From the NCBI GenBank assembly GCA_003402705.1, contig QQNF01000018.1, positions 1-58,785 of the forward strand: a stretch of DNA of 58,785 bases, in the 5' to 3' direction. A program made the position numbers and the translations under genes. Within the stretch, counting starts at the first letter, position 1, and every line of letters begins with the position of its first letter. Of this stretch, positions 18,916 to 25,921 are shown in pieces. The DNA comes from Verrucomicrobiota bacterium (GTDB taxonomy: Bacteria; Verrucomicrobiota; Verrucomicrobiia; Verrucomicrobiales; V1-33). The notes under the pieces are model-generated. The model was given only the letters and a program-made list of their open reading frames with translations. It did not search any database and was not told where the DNA came from.

Positions 18916-19466
18916 AGACGAAACTTGTCAGGAAGCGGGGCCGGAGAGCGGCGATGGTGATCATGGAGGTGCTAGTGGCGCTGGGGGTCTTCGGGCTGGC
19001 GGCGCTGGGACTGATCAAGGCGCTGGCGGTGGCGGCGCAGACGGCGGTGGTTTCGCAACTGGAGCTGCGGATGATTCTGCGGCTGCAATCGACGCTGACG
19101 GAGTACAGCAAGATTGCGCGGATTGAGGAAGGGAAGTGGCAGAGTGATCCGGATGAACTGGGTGTGTGGACGGAGACGGAGGTGGTGCTGCTGGAGGACA
19201 TTCTGAATTCCGAGGGGCAGCCTTTGAATGAGATGTACCGGATCCGGGTGACCGGGTATTATGATAACTTTGGGCAGACTGGCGAGATGGCTGCGGAGAC
19301 GCTGCGTTATGCGCGGCTGTATCAGGCGACGGGTGGTGCACCGGCGGGAGGAGCGGGTGCGGCGGCAGCAGCTGGAGGTGGTGCGGCGGGTGGCGGCGGT
19401 GGCGGGCGCGGGCCTGGTGGTCAGGGTGGTGGTGGTCAACCACGCGGGGGGGCTCCGACGCGATGA
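18912..19466 (+). CDS. GspI-like minor pseudopilin with Gly-rich tail
   Basis: 184 residues. The signal is unusual: RRAAMVIMEVLVALGVFGLAAL keeps Glu at +5 but has Ala instead of Gly at -1 and Met instead of Phe at +1. The globular part spans residues ~45-135. The last ~50 residues are Gly/Ala-rich with poly-Gly runs and a final QPRGGAPTR. GspI is suggested by the operon position and by the MEVLVAL segment. It overlaps both neighbours by 4 bases (ATGA), so the four proteins are coupled in translation. Confidence 0.65.
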   Translation: MKTKLVRKRGRRAAMVIMEVLVALGVFGLAALGLIKALAVAAQTAVVSQLELRMILRLQSTLTEYSKIARIEEGKWQSDPDELGVWTETEVVLLEDILNSEGQPLNEMYRIRVTGYYDNFGQTGEMAAETLRYARLYQATGGAPAGGAGAAAAAGGGAAGGGGGGRGPGGQGGGGQPRGGAPTR

Positions 19467-20446
19467 AGCGTTATCCTTTGACGATGATGGGTGGGGTGCG
19501 GCGGCGCGCGGGGCGTGGTTTCACGCTGGTGGAGGTGCTGCTGGGGCTGGCGCTGCTGGGGTTGCTGGCGGGCGGGATTTTTGCGGTGCAGCGCGGGGCG
19601 CTGACGGTTAGTGCGGAGGTGGCGGAGCGGGAGACGAAGGTGATGCGGGTGCATGCCTTCTGCGAGTTGCTGCGGCGGACGTTTGAGCAGGCGCCGGGGA
19701 ATGCGCGGGTGAATCTGATGGTGTACGGAGGGGCGGGGTCGGATCTGACGGAGGTGGCGTTCACGGATTACCCGCTGGCGTTCAACTGGCCGGGGGTGAC
19801 GGCGGGATCGAAGACGGTGATTTTCCGGACGGAGCGAGCGGCGGGTGGATTGGGGTTGCAGGCGGCGGTGATTTATCTGGATGAGGAGCAGAGCGATGCG
19901 TGGCAGCGCGGGCAGTTTGACGAGACGAAGGCGCTAGGGAGGCTGACGCTGCTTGATGGGATTGCGTTTCTGGGGTGGCGGTTTTTCAACGAGACGACGC
20001 AGGAATGGGAACTGGAGTGGCCGGTGGCGAACACGCGGCGGCCGTCGTTTGTGGAGATGACGCTGCAGTTTGTGGATGGTTATGATCCGGTGCGGCTGGT
20101 GTTCTGGATTCCGACGATGGCGAATCCGCAGACGTTCACGTCGAATCTCGGCGGGGGCGGCGCGGGACCGGGAGCGGGGATACCGGCCGGGTTGCCGGGC
20201 GCTACGCCGGGCGGTGGTCCGCCGGGAGCGGCGGGTGGTGGTCCGGGAGGGGGTCGAGGGAATGGTGGTGGTCCTGGTGGTGGTCGAGGGAATGGTGGTG
20301 GGGTGCGCGGCAATGGTGGTGGTGGCCGTGGGAATGGTGGTGGTGGCCGTGGGAATGGTGGTGGTGGCCGTGGGAATGGTGGTGGCGGTCCTCCGGGAGG
20401 TGGGTTTGGCGGGCGGGGCGGCGGTGGATTAGGCGGGGGGCGGTGA
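19463..20446 (+). CDS. GspJ-like pseudopilin with long Gly-Arg-Asn repeat tail
   Basis: 327 residues. The prepilin signal GRGFTLVEVLLGLALLGLLAGG is canonical. Residues ~45-225 resemble GspJ (FCELLRRTFEQAP; LLDGIAFLGWRFFNE; PSFVEMTLQF). Residues ~230-327 are an extension of Gly, Pro, Arg and Asn, including three perfect 21-bp repeats that encode N-G-G-G-G-R-G. Known GspJ proteins are about 200 residues and lack such a tail. No gspK follows; the gene is followed by a 260-base spacer. The tail may be a flexible surface or polymerisation segment; this is inference. Confidence 0.72.
   Translation: MKRYPLTMMGGVRRRAGRGFTLVEVLLGLALLGLLAGGIFAVQRGALTVSAEVAERETKVMRVHAFCELLRRTFEQAPGNARVNLMVYGGAGSDLTEVAFTDYPLAFNWPGVTAGSKTVIFRTERAAGGLGLQAAVIYLDEEQSDAWQRGQFDETKALGRLTLLDGIAFLGWRFFNETTQEWELEWPVANTRRPSFVEMTLQFVDGYDPVRLVFWIPTMANPQTFTSNLGGGGAGPGAGIPAGLPGATPGGGPPGAAGGGPGGGRGNGGGPGGGRGNGGGVRGNGGGGRGNGGGGRGNGGGGRGNGGGGPPGGGFGGRGGGGLGGGR
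20312..20388 (+). repeat. 21-bp coding minisatellite in the GspJ-like gene
   Basis: Three identical 21-base units begin at 20312, 20333 and 20354 (each starts AATGGTGGTGG and ends CCGTGGG), with a partial fourth unit at 20375 and degenerate units just upstream. Each unit is seven codons, so copy-number changes keep the frame. Confidence 0.9.
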
Positions 20447-20707
20447 GTTGGGAGTGAGGGGTGAGAATGGTGAGACCGGAAGGATGGTGTAGGCGGGTGA
20501 GGGCTGTGGAGGGAGTGCGGCAGGCGGGTTATGGTGCGCCTTTTCAGGGCTTGGGGAATTTGTTGGCTGGTGATTTGGGGCGTTGACCTAGTCTGGACGA
20601 TGGACTGCGGTTCTGCGGAGGGGGATGTTTTACCGCTTTTCGTCTGGATGGGTGAGTGTCTCGACGGACTTGGGGGCTGCGGGTGACTTTCTGGCGGGGA
20701 TGGGAAG
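20447..20707. other. Gene-free spacer between pseudopilin and Fic genes
   Basis: About 260 bases between convergent genes. It starts with imperfect GTGAG-type short repeats and holds one TTGACC hexamer near 20584 with no downstream plus-strand gene. The small open frame at 20656-20853 has no recognisable product. Confidence 0.4.
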
Positions 20708-21865
20708 TCAGGAGGAGAGTTCTGTTCCTTCGCCGAGGATGGCGAGATAGTCTGAATAGGTGTAGAGGCGGCGGTAGTCTCCGCCGGTCACTTCACGCAC
20801 GATGCCGTGGTGTTCGAGAGTGCGCAGGGCTTTGGTGGCGGTGGGATGAGTGACGCCGAGCGCCTGAGCGGCGGCCATGGCGGAGATGACGGGGTGCTGC
20901 TGGAGGCGCTCGTGGAGCCTGAGCACGGTGGCGGATTCTTCGGCGAGGAGCTTCCGGTGCGTGGCGAAGAGGTCGAGGAGTCTCCGGGCGGTGGCGGTGG
21001 CGGCGGCGGAGGTGGTGATGATGCCGTCAAAGAAGAAGCGCAGCCATTCTTCCCAGTTACCGGTCTCGCGGACTTCCTGGAGCAGCCGGTAGTAGGTGCT
21101 GCGGTGGCGTTTGAAGTGGAGGGAGAGGTAGAGGAGCGGCTGCCGGAGGACGCCTTCTGCGCACAGCAGGAAGGTGATGAGGAGGCGGCCCAGCCTGCCA
21201 TTTCCATCCAGAAACGGGTGGATGGTTTCGAACTGGACGTGGGCGAGAGCGGCTTTGAGCAGGGGCCTTGTCTGAACTGGGTCGTTGTGGAGGAATTTTT
21301 CCATGGCTCCCATGCAATCGAGCACGGCGTCCGGAGGGGGCGGGACGAAGCGGGCATTTCCCGGGCGGCTGCCGCCGATCCAGTTCTGACTGCGGCGAAA
21401 CTCTCCTGGTTGCTTTGAGCTGCCCCGACCGTTAGCCAGAAGCCTTGCATGGATTTCCCTTAGCAGGCGGAGGGAAAGTGGCTCGCCATTTTTCAGCCGC
21501 TCCAGTCCATGCTGCATGGCATCCACGTAGCATGACACTTCAGTGACATCCTCGAGGAGAGCGGCGGGGGCCCCGTCCAGTTCATGGCGCAGCAAGTCGG
21601 AGAGGGAGGATTGGGTGCCCTCGATCTGGGAGGAGAGCACGGCTTCCTGCCGGATGTAGGTGTAGATGAAAAGTTCCGGGTCCGGCAGGATCAGTGAGAT
21701 GCCATCCAGTCGCCCGATGGCGATGGAAGCTGAGTCGAGCAGCGAGCCCAGCTCGCCATCCAGTTCGAGGGGAGGTTCGGGTGGCAGCGGGTGAGGGATG
21801 AACGCACGGGCGGGTTCCCCTACGGTGGAGATTGGGCTGAAGTAACCGGTGGGGCCGCGCTGCAT
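20708..21865 (-). CDS. Fic-family AMPylase with self-inhibitory motif and winged-helix tail
   Basis: 385 residues. The Fic core motif HPFLDGNGRLGR at residues 216-227 is fully intact, with catalytic His216. An N-terminal inhibitory helix motif, S-x3-E-G (SSQIEG, residues 78-83), is of the class II type, whose Glu blocks productive ATP binding in characterised members. The N-terminal ~100 residues match the Fic_N region; the C-terminal ~90 residues look like a winged helix (ISAMAAAQALGVTHPTATKAL). Such proteins transfer AMP to target hydroxyls, and the family includes stand-alone regulators and toxin-like members. No small antitoxin gene is adjacent. Base composition is less skewed than its neighbours. 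The upstream region carries a cluster of ATTGAAAG motifs. Confidence 0.9.
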   Translation of the reverse strand: MQRGPTGYFSPISTVGEPARAFIPHPLPPEPPLELDGELGSLLDSASIAIGRLDGISLILPDPELFIYTYIRQEAVLSSQIEGTQSSLSDLLRHELDGAPAALLEDVTEVSCYVDAMQHGLERLKNGEPLSLRLLREIHARLLANGRGSSKQPGEFRRSQNWIGGSRPGNARFVPPPPDAVLDCMGAMEKFLHNDPVQTRPLLKAALAHVQFETIHPFLDGNGRLGRLLITFLLCAEGVLRQPLLYLSLHFKRHRSTYYRLLQEVRETGNWEEWLRFFFDGIITTSAAATATARRLLDLFATHRKLLAEESATVLRLHERLQQHPVISAMAAAQALGVTHPTATKALRTLEHHGIVREVTGGDYRRLYTYSDYLAILGEGTELSS

Positions 21866-22216
21866 GATTCGAGATTGAAAGGATTTGGTGGTTTTCTTTC
21901 AAAGATTCGACACTTTGCAAGGAATCGAACAATTGTCCAGAAGATTGAAAGAGAGTGGCTATTTGCTTTCAATGTCGACAGGGGATTGAAAGCCGACGTT
22001 CATTTCGGGTTGGAGGTGGCGAGCTTTGGAGGGGCCTCGGCGAGGCGGTTGTTGGAGGAGTGCCGAGCGGGAGTTCAGGGTTCCCGGGGCTGGGGCGGAG
22101 AGGGGTGGGCGGGATTCCAGGGGCGGGTTTGGCGGGGGGGTGCCGGGGACGCGGTGGGATTTTTTGCGCGACAGGGTGGCGGTGATCCGGTATGTTGCAC
22201 GCCTGTTTCCAATACC
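21866..22216. promoter_or_regulatory. Intergenic region with clustered inverted ATTGAAAG motifs
   Basis: A 350-base divergent spacer. The motif ATTGAAAG or its complement occurs at 21874-21881, 21896-21903 (as CTTTCAAA), 21944-21951, 21966-21973 and 21985-21992. The last two form a perfect 9-bp inverted repeat, GCTTTCAAT (21965-21973) and ATTGAAAGC (21985-21993). The first two form a 7-bp inverted pair. These look like operator half-sites, perhaps for the Fic gene, whose start is at 21865. The rest (22000-22216) is G-rich with no gene seen. Confidence 0.5.
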
Positions 22217-23287
22217 ATGAACAAACCAATCTATTCCATCGCGACAGCTGCTTTATTCGGAACCGTGCTTGCTGCGTCTGCTGAAACTACCTTGAAGATC
22301 GGCGACGCGGCACCGGCGTTGAAGGTGGCGAAGTGGGTTCAGGGGGAAGCGGTGAAGGAATTTGCGAAGGACACGGTGTATGTGGTGGAGTTCTGGGCGA
22401 CGTGGTGCGGGCCTTGCCGGGCGACGATTCCGCATCTGGACGAGCTGCATGAGGAGTGGAAGGAGAAGGGAGTGGTGTTCATCGGGCAGGACTGCTGGGA
22501 GAAGGAAGAGGAGAAGGTGGAGCCGTTCATCAAGGAGATGGGGGAGAAGATGTCCTATCGTGTGGCGCTGGACGACAAGAGTGAGGAGGAGAAGGGTTAT
22601 ATGGCGGTGAACTGGATGCAGGCGGCTGGGCAGAATGGGATTCCGAGTGCGTTCATTGTGGGCAAGGACGGGAAGATTGTGTGGATCGGGCATCCGGCGG
22701 GATTGAAGAGCGAGACGCTTGGGGAGATTGTGGCTGGCAAGTATGACATCGCGGCGGCGAAGGCGGCGAAGGAGAAGGAAGATGCGGGCCGTGCGGGGAT
22801 GCAGAAGCACATGGCGGTGATCAATGCGGCGGCGAAGGAGAAGGATTTCGATAAGATTTCGGCCGAGCTGGACTTAATGGAGAAGGAGAATCCGGAGATG
22901 GCGACGCAGCTGGTGGGGATGCGGTTGCGGGTGGCGATTGACAAAGGTGACGCGGCTGGTGCGGTGAAGTACGCCGGGGCGATTGAAGATTCGCCGGTGG
23001 GCAAGAATCCTGTGAATCTGGGGATGATTGCGCGTCAGCTGATCGGGATCAAGGATGCGCCGAAGGAAGTGGTGGAGAAGGCTAGTGCACTGGCGGACAA
23101 GGCGTTGGAACTGACGAAGGGTGAAGACGCGATGGTGCTGGATGCGGCGGCGCGGGTGAAGCTGGCGGCGGGTAGCAAGGATGAGGCGGTGAAGCTGGCG
23201 GAGCAGGCGGTTGCGAAGGCTCCGGAGAAGGCGAAGGAGATGCTGGAGAAGTCGCTCGAAGCGATCAAGGAAGGCAAGCAGCCCTGA
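22217..23287 (+). CDS. Exported thioredoxin-fold (TlpA-like) protein with helical C-terminal domain
   Basis: 356 residues from the ATG at 22217. A signal peptide (YSIATAALFGTVLAASAE) precedes a TlpA/AhpC-type thioredoxin fold with the active-site motif FWATWCGPCRATIPHL (Cys64 and Cys67) and the cis-Pro segment NGIPSAFIV. Residues ~190-356 are charged, Ala/Lys/Glu-rich helices that resemble TPR units. The likely role is a periplasmic thiol-disulfide reductase; the helical domain probably binds partners. Codon use is mixed (more AAG/GAG). A strong terminator follows. The upstream open frame to 21791 overlaps the Fic gene and is rejected. Confidence 0.85.
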   Translation: MNKPIYSIATAALFGTVLAASAETTLKIGDAAPALKVAKWVQGEAVKEFAKDTVYVVEFWATWCGPCRATIPHLDELHEEWKEKGVVFIGQDCWEKEEEKVEPFIKEMGEKMSYRVALDDKSEEEKGYMAVNWMQAAGQNGIPSAFIVGKDGKIVWIGHPAGLKSETLGEIVAGKYDIAAAKAAKEKEDAGRAGMQKHMAVINAAAKEKDFDKISAELDLMEKENPEMATQLVGMRLRVAIDKGDAAGAVKYAGAIEDSPVGKNPVNLGMIARQLIGIKDAPKEVVEKASALADKALELTKGEDAMVLDAAARVKLAAGSKDEAVKLAEQAVAKAPEKAKEMLEKSLEAIKEGKQP

Positions 23288-23305
23288 GTTGAAAATTGAT
23301 AGAAG

Positions 23306-23347
23306 CGGGGGAGGCTGGCGTGGTGCTGGCCTCTCCCGTTTTGTTTT
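23306..23347 (+). terminator. Intrinsic terminator after the thioredoxin-like gene
   Basis: CGGGGGAGGC (23306-23315) pairs with GCCTCTCCCG (23329-23338) with one G-U pair, followed by TTTTGTTTT. Confidence 0.9.
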
Positions 23348-23378
23348 CCGGGGGGGTCAGTGGGATGCTAGGGGGAGG

Positions 23379-23828
23379 TCAGTCGGAGGGGCGGCGGGAG
23401 GATTTGCGGACGAGCTCGTTCCATTCGCGGGTGCGGTCGTTGAGTTGGCGGACGAGGTTATCGCGTTCTGCGGCGAGCTTTTTGAGGGCGTCGTTCTGGG
23501 TGGCGATGGCCTCGTTGCGTGCGGTTAGGTCGGCGCGGAGTTTTTCGGTGGTGGCGGGGTCGGCTGGGGTGATGGATTTGAGCCGGGCGTTGGCATCGGC
23601 GAGGGCGGCGGCGGTTTCCTGCTGGAGGGCGGTGAGGCGGGAGATTTCGGATTCGAAGGCGGTGAGCCGGGCGTCGGATTTCGTGGCGGCGGATTGGAGG
23701 TCGGCGATCTGGCGGGCGGCTTCGGAGGATTGGGTGAGGGCGGCGGAGCGGATGGCGGATTCGCGGAGCCACTGTGTGATGCAGAGGGCGGAGAGGGCGA
23801 GGGAGCAGCCGATGAGGAGCGGTTTCAC
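23379..23828 (-). CDS. Membrane-anchored coiled-coil protein of the tonB operon
   Basis: 149 residues. One N-terminal hydrophobic segment (LLIGCSLALSALCITQWL) is followed by an almost continuous coiled coil (residues ~30-140) with heptad-spaced Leu, Ala and Ile. It starts with GTG overlapping the exbD stop as GTGA, so it is coupled to the ExbBD-TonB genes. No family is recognised. A role as a periplasmic spacer or a partner of the energising complex is suggested only by position. Confidence 0.65.
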   Translation of the reverse strand: MKPLLIGCSLALSALCITQWLRESAIRSAALTQSSEAARQIADLQSAATKSDARLTAFESEISRLTALQQETAAALADANARLKSITPADPATTEKLRADLTARNEAIATQNDALKKLAAERDNLVRQLNDRTREWNELVRKSSRRPSD

Positions 23829-24259
23829 GGCTTGGGAGGGGCTGGGGCGGCCGGGGCTGGGCGGACGTTGATGGCGTATTGGCGGAAGCCGGCGCGGCGG
23901 ACGGAATCGAGGAGAGCGATGATGGCTCCGTGGCGTGCGTTTTCGTCGCCGCTGATGTAGACAGGTGTGTCGGGGTTGGTGCGGTGGCGGTCGGTTAGGA
24001 AGGATTCGAGGTCCGGGAGCGTGATGGGTTTGGTGTCGAGGTGGAGGAGCCCGTCCGGGCCGACAGCGACGTTGATCTGGTCGGGTTTGAGGTCGGAGGC
24101 GGTGCCGGAGACGGTGGGGAGATTGAGTTTGATGGTCTGCTGGCGCGTCATGGTTAGGCTGACCATCATGAAGGAGGCGAGGAGGAAGAACATGATGTCG
24201 ATCAGCGGGATGATTTCGAGCCGGGTTTTCCGCTGAGGGAGAGGCGAGCGGAATTTCAT
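23825..24259 (-). CDS. exbD: ExbD/TolR biopolymer transport protein
   Basis: 144 residues. The single transmembrane helix is preceded by the canonical IIPLIDIMFFLLASFMM, in which the Asp is the proton-carrying residue of the family. A periplasmic domain follows (VYISGDENARHGAIIALLDSVRRAGF). With ExbB and TonB it converts the proton gradient into force on outer-membrane receptors. The start overlaps the exbB stop as ATGA. Confidence 0.92.
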   Translation of the reverse strand: MKFRSPLPQRKTRLEIIPLIDIMFFLLASFMMVSLTMTRQQTIKLNLPTVSGTASDLKPDQINVAVGPDGLLHLDTKPITLPDLESFLTDRHRTNPDTPVYISGDENARHGAIIALLDSVRRAGFRQYAINVRPAPAAPAPPKP

Positions 24260-24894
24260 GGGAGTTTGGGTTCGCGGGCGCTGCGGAGGAGGGCGACGTT
24301 GGTGGCGGCGGCTTCGAGTTCGAACTGGAGGCGGGCGACGCGTGCGTGGAAGAAGTTCATGGGGATGAGGGTGACGATGGCGATGCCGAGGCCGAAGGCA
24401 GTGGCGATGAGGGCTTCGCCGATGCCGCCGGTGACTTTTTCGACGGCGAGTTCCGAGCTGCCGATGCTGGAGAAGGCTCCCATGATGCCGGTGACGGTGC
24501 CGAGGAGGCCGAGGAGCGGGCCGAGGGTGACGACGGTGTCCATGGCGGTGAGGAAGCGGCCGGCGCGCTGGAGTTCGTGGCCTGCGGCGACTTCGAGGGC
24601 GCTTTGGAGGGAACTGTGGCGGTGGTTGAGACCGTGATGGATCATGCGGACGACTGGGTCTTCCGAAGTGCTGCTGAGGGCGATGGCTTCGGAGGAGTTG
24701 CCGGCTTCGACGGCGGCGAAGACTTGGTCGAGGGTGTCGGCGTCGCGTTTTCTGGTGAGGTTGAGCCACCATGCGGAGCGTTCGACGACGATGCAGACCG
24801 CGAAGATGGCGGTGAGCAGGACCGGGTACATGATGGGGCCGCCGCGGTGGAAGAGGTCGACGAAGGCGTTGGCGAGGATGGGGGAGATGGTCAT
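24256..24894 (-). CDS. exbB: ExbB/TolQ/MotA-type proton channel protein
   Basis: 212 residues from the ATG at 24894. There are three transmembrane segments; the second and third have the family signature (TLGPLLGLLGTVTGIMGAF, then GIGEALIATAFGLGIAI). It forms the pentameric channel that works with ExbD. It lies between tonB (2-base gap) and exbD (ATGA overlap). A longer open frame to 25755 overlaps tonB and is rejected. Confidence 0.92.
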   Translation of the reverse strand: MTISPILANAFVDLFHRGGPIMYPVLLTAIFAVCIVVERSAWWLNLTRKRDADTLDQVFAAVEAGNSSEAIALSSTSEDPVVRMIHHGLNHRHSSLQSALEVAAGHELQRAGRFLTAMDTVVTLGPLLGLLGTVTGIMGAFSSIGSSELAVEKVTGGIGEALIATAFGLGIAIVTLIPMNFFHARVARLQFELEAAATNVALLRSAREPKLP

Positions 24895-24896
24895 GG

Positions 24897-25721
24897 TTAA
24901 CGGAGACGGAAGTGGATGGTTTGCTGACCGGAAGAGGTGCCTGCGGGCATGCGCCAGCGGGAGCGGATCCATGAGACGGCGTAGCGGTCGAGGTCTGGGG
25001 AGCCGCTGGAGCGGGCGACGGAGGCGCTGGTGACGGTGCCGTCGGGGGCGGCGGAGATGGAGACGACGACGGTGCCTTGGAGACCGCGGGATCGGGCGAA
25101 GGACGGGTAGGGTGGTTGGGGCATGCGGCCTTTGCCGCCGGGGACGCCGGATGCGGCGGGTTTGCGACCGGAGCCACCGGGGGTGCCGCCTTGGGCGGTG
25201 CCTGAGGAACCGGGGTTGCCGGAGGGGGAGGTTGGGCGGGTGCCGGGTGTGGAGGCGGCGGGCTGGCGAGGTGGTTTGGGTTTGGTGGTTTGGATGGCTG
25301 GTTTGGGTTTGGGCGGCGGCGTGGGAGCTGGGCGAGGTTCGACAAGAGCCGCGGCCTCTTCGAGGGGTGGGGGTTCGGGGACCTCGAAGACCTCGGGATC
25401 GGCGGGGATGGAGTCGGTGGCGGGTGCTGGTTCGGGCGGGGAGTCGGCGGCGTCGGCGGGGGCTGAGTCCGCGGCGTCGGTGGAGTCCGCTGGGATTTCC
25501 AGCATGACCGGCTGGCCGGGGGCTGGTTCGGTCGGGCGGGGAGGGGTGGGCGTGGGGGGCTGAGAGGAGACGGGATTGAGGAGACCGAGGGCACCGATGG
25601 CGAGGACCATAAGGGAGAAGCCGGCGGACCATGCCATGAGCTTGTCTGGTTCCCGGGCGGCGGGGCACGGGGGTGCGACCGCGGGGGCGGGAGGGGCAGA
25701 AGCTGAGGCAGAGGGAGACAT
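24897..25721 (-). CDS. tonB: TonB-family energy transducer
   Basis: 274 residues. A cytoplasmic N-terminus is followed by a transmembrane segment (LMAWSAGFSLMVLAIGALGLL), a long Pro-rich linker with KPKP units (residues ~50-165), a Gly/Ser-rich stretch and a C-terminal TonB domain (PPYPSFARSRGLQGTVVVSISAAPDG). The segment is shorter than classical TonB. It is first in a tonB-exbB-exbD-coiled-coil operon and divergent from the TonB-dependent receptor, which is the probable main client. Confidence 0.88.
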   Translation of the reverse strand: MSPSASASAPPAPAVAPPCPAAREPDKLMAWSAGFSLMVLAIGALGLLNPVSSQPPTPTPPRPTEPAPGQPVMLEIPADSTDAADSAPADAADSPPEPAPATDSIPADPEVFEVPEPPPLEEAAALVEPRPAPTPPPKPKPAIQTTKPKPPRQPAASTPGTRPTSPSGNPGSSGTAQGGTPGGSGRKPAASGVPGGKGRMPQPPYPSFARSRGLQGTVVVSISAAPDGTVTSASVARSSGSPDLDRYAVSWIRSRWRMPAGTSSGQQTIHFRLR

Positions 25722-25810
25722 CGGATGGAAGATTCCCGAGCGGACACTGGATCATGCGACAGAGACCAGAGCGCCAGATATCCCGTGAGTCCGGGACGTC
25801 AACAGGTGAT

Positions 25811-25860
25811 ACTGAGACACATTCGCAACTTTATAGTTGCAACTGAGACGCAGTCGCATT
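25811..25860. promoter_or_regulatory. Two Fur-like boxes flanking a palindrome between tonB and receptor
   Basis: Two 19-base direct copies, ACTGAGAC-A-CA-T-TCGCAAC (25811-25829) and ACTGAGAC-G-CA-G-TCGCATT (25842-25860), sit 31 bases apart. They resemble Fur boxes of the GAGAA-TnATTCGCA type. Between them GCAACT-ttat-AGTTGC (25825-25840) is a perfect palindrome that contains TATAGT on the plus strand and TATAAA on the minus strand, both possible -10 elements. Iron-dependent divergent control of tonB and the receptor is inferred. Confidence 0.55.
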
Positions 25861-25921
25861 AGTGGGCTGGGCGCTCCGGGATTGGAGCAGATGAGAACAA
25901 CTCTAACTTAAAACAGAAGAA

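Noticed and set aside
20656..20853. Small Arg/Trp-rich frame after the GspJ-like gene
   Set aside because: Overlaps the 3' end of the Fic gene antisense and lacks a ribosome-binding sequence or homology.
21873..21993. CRISPR-like array with ATTGAAAG repeat ends
   Set aside because: The spacing is irregular, copies occur in both orientations and repeat units are only 8-9 bases; no cas genes are near.
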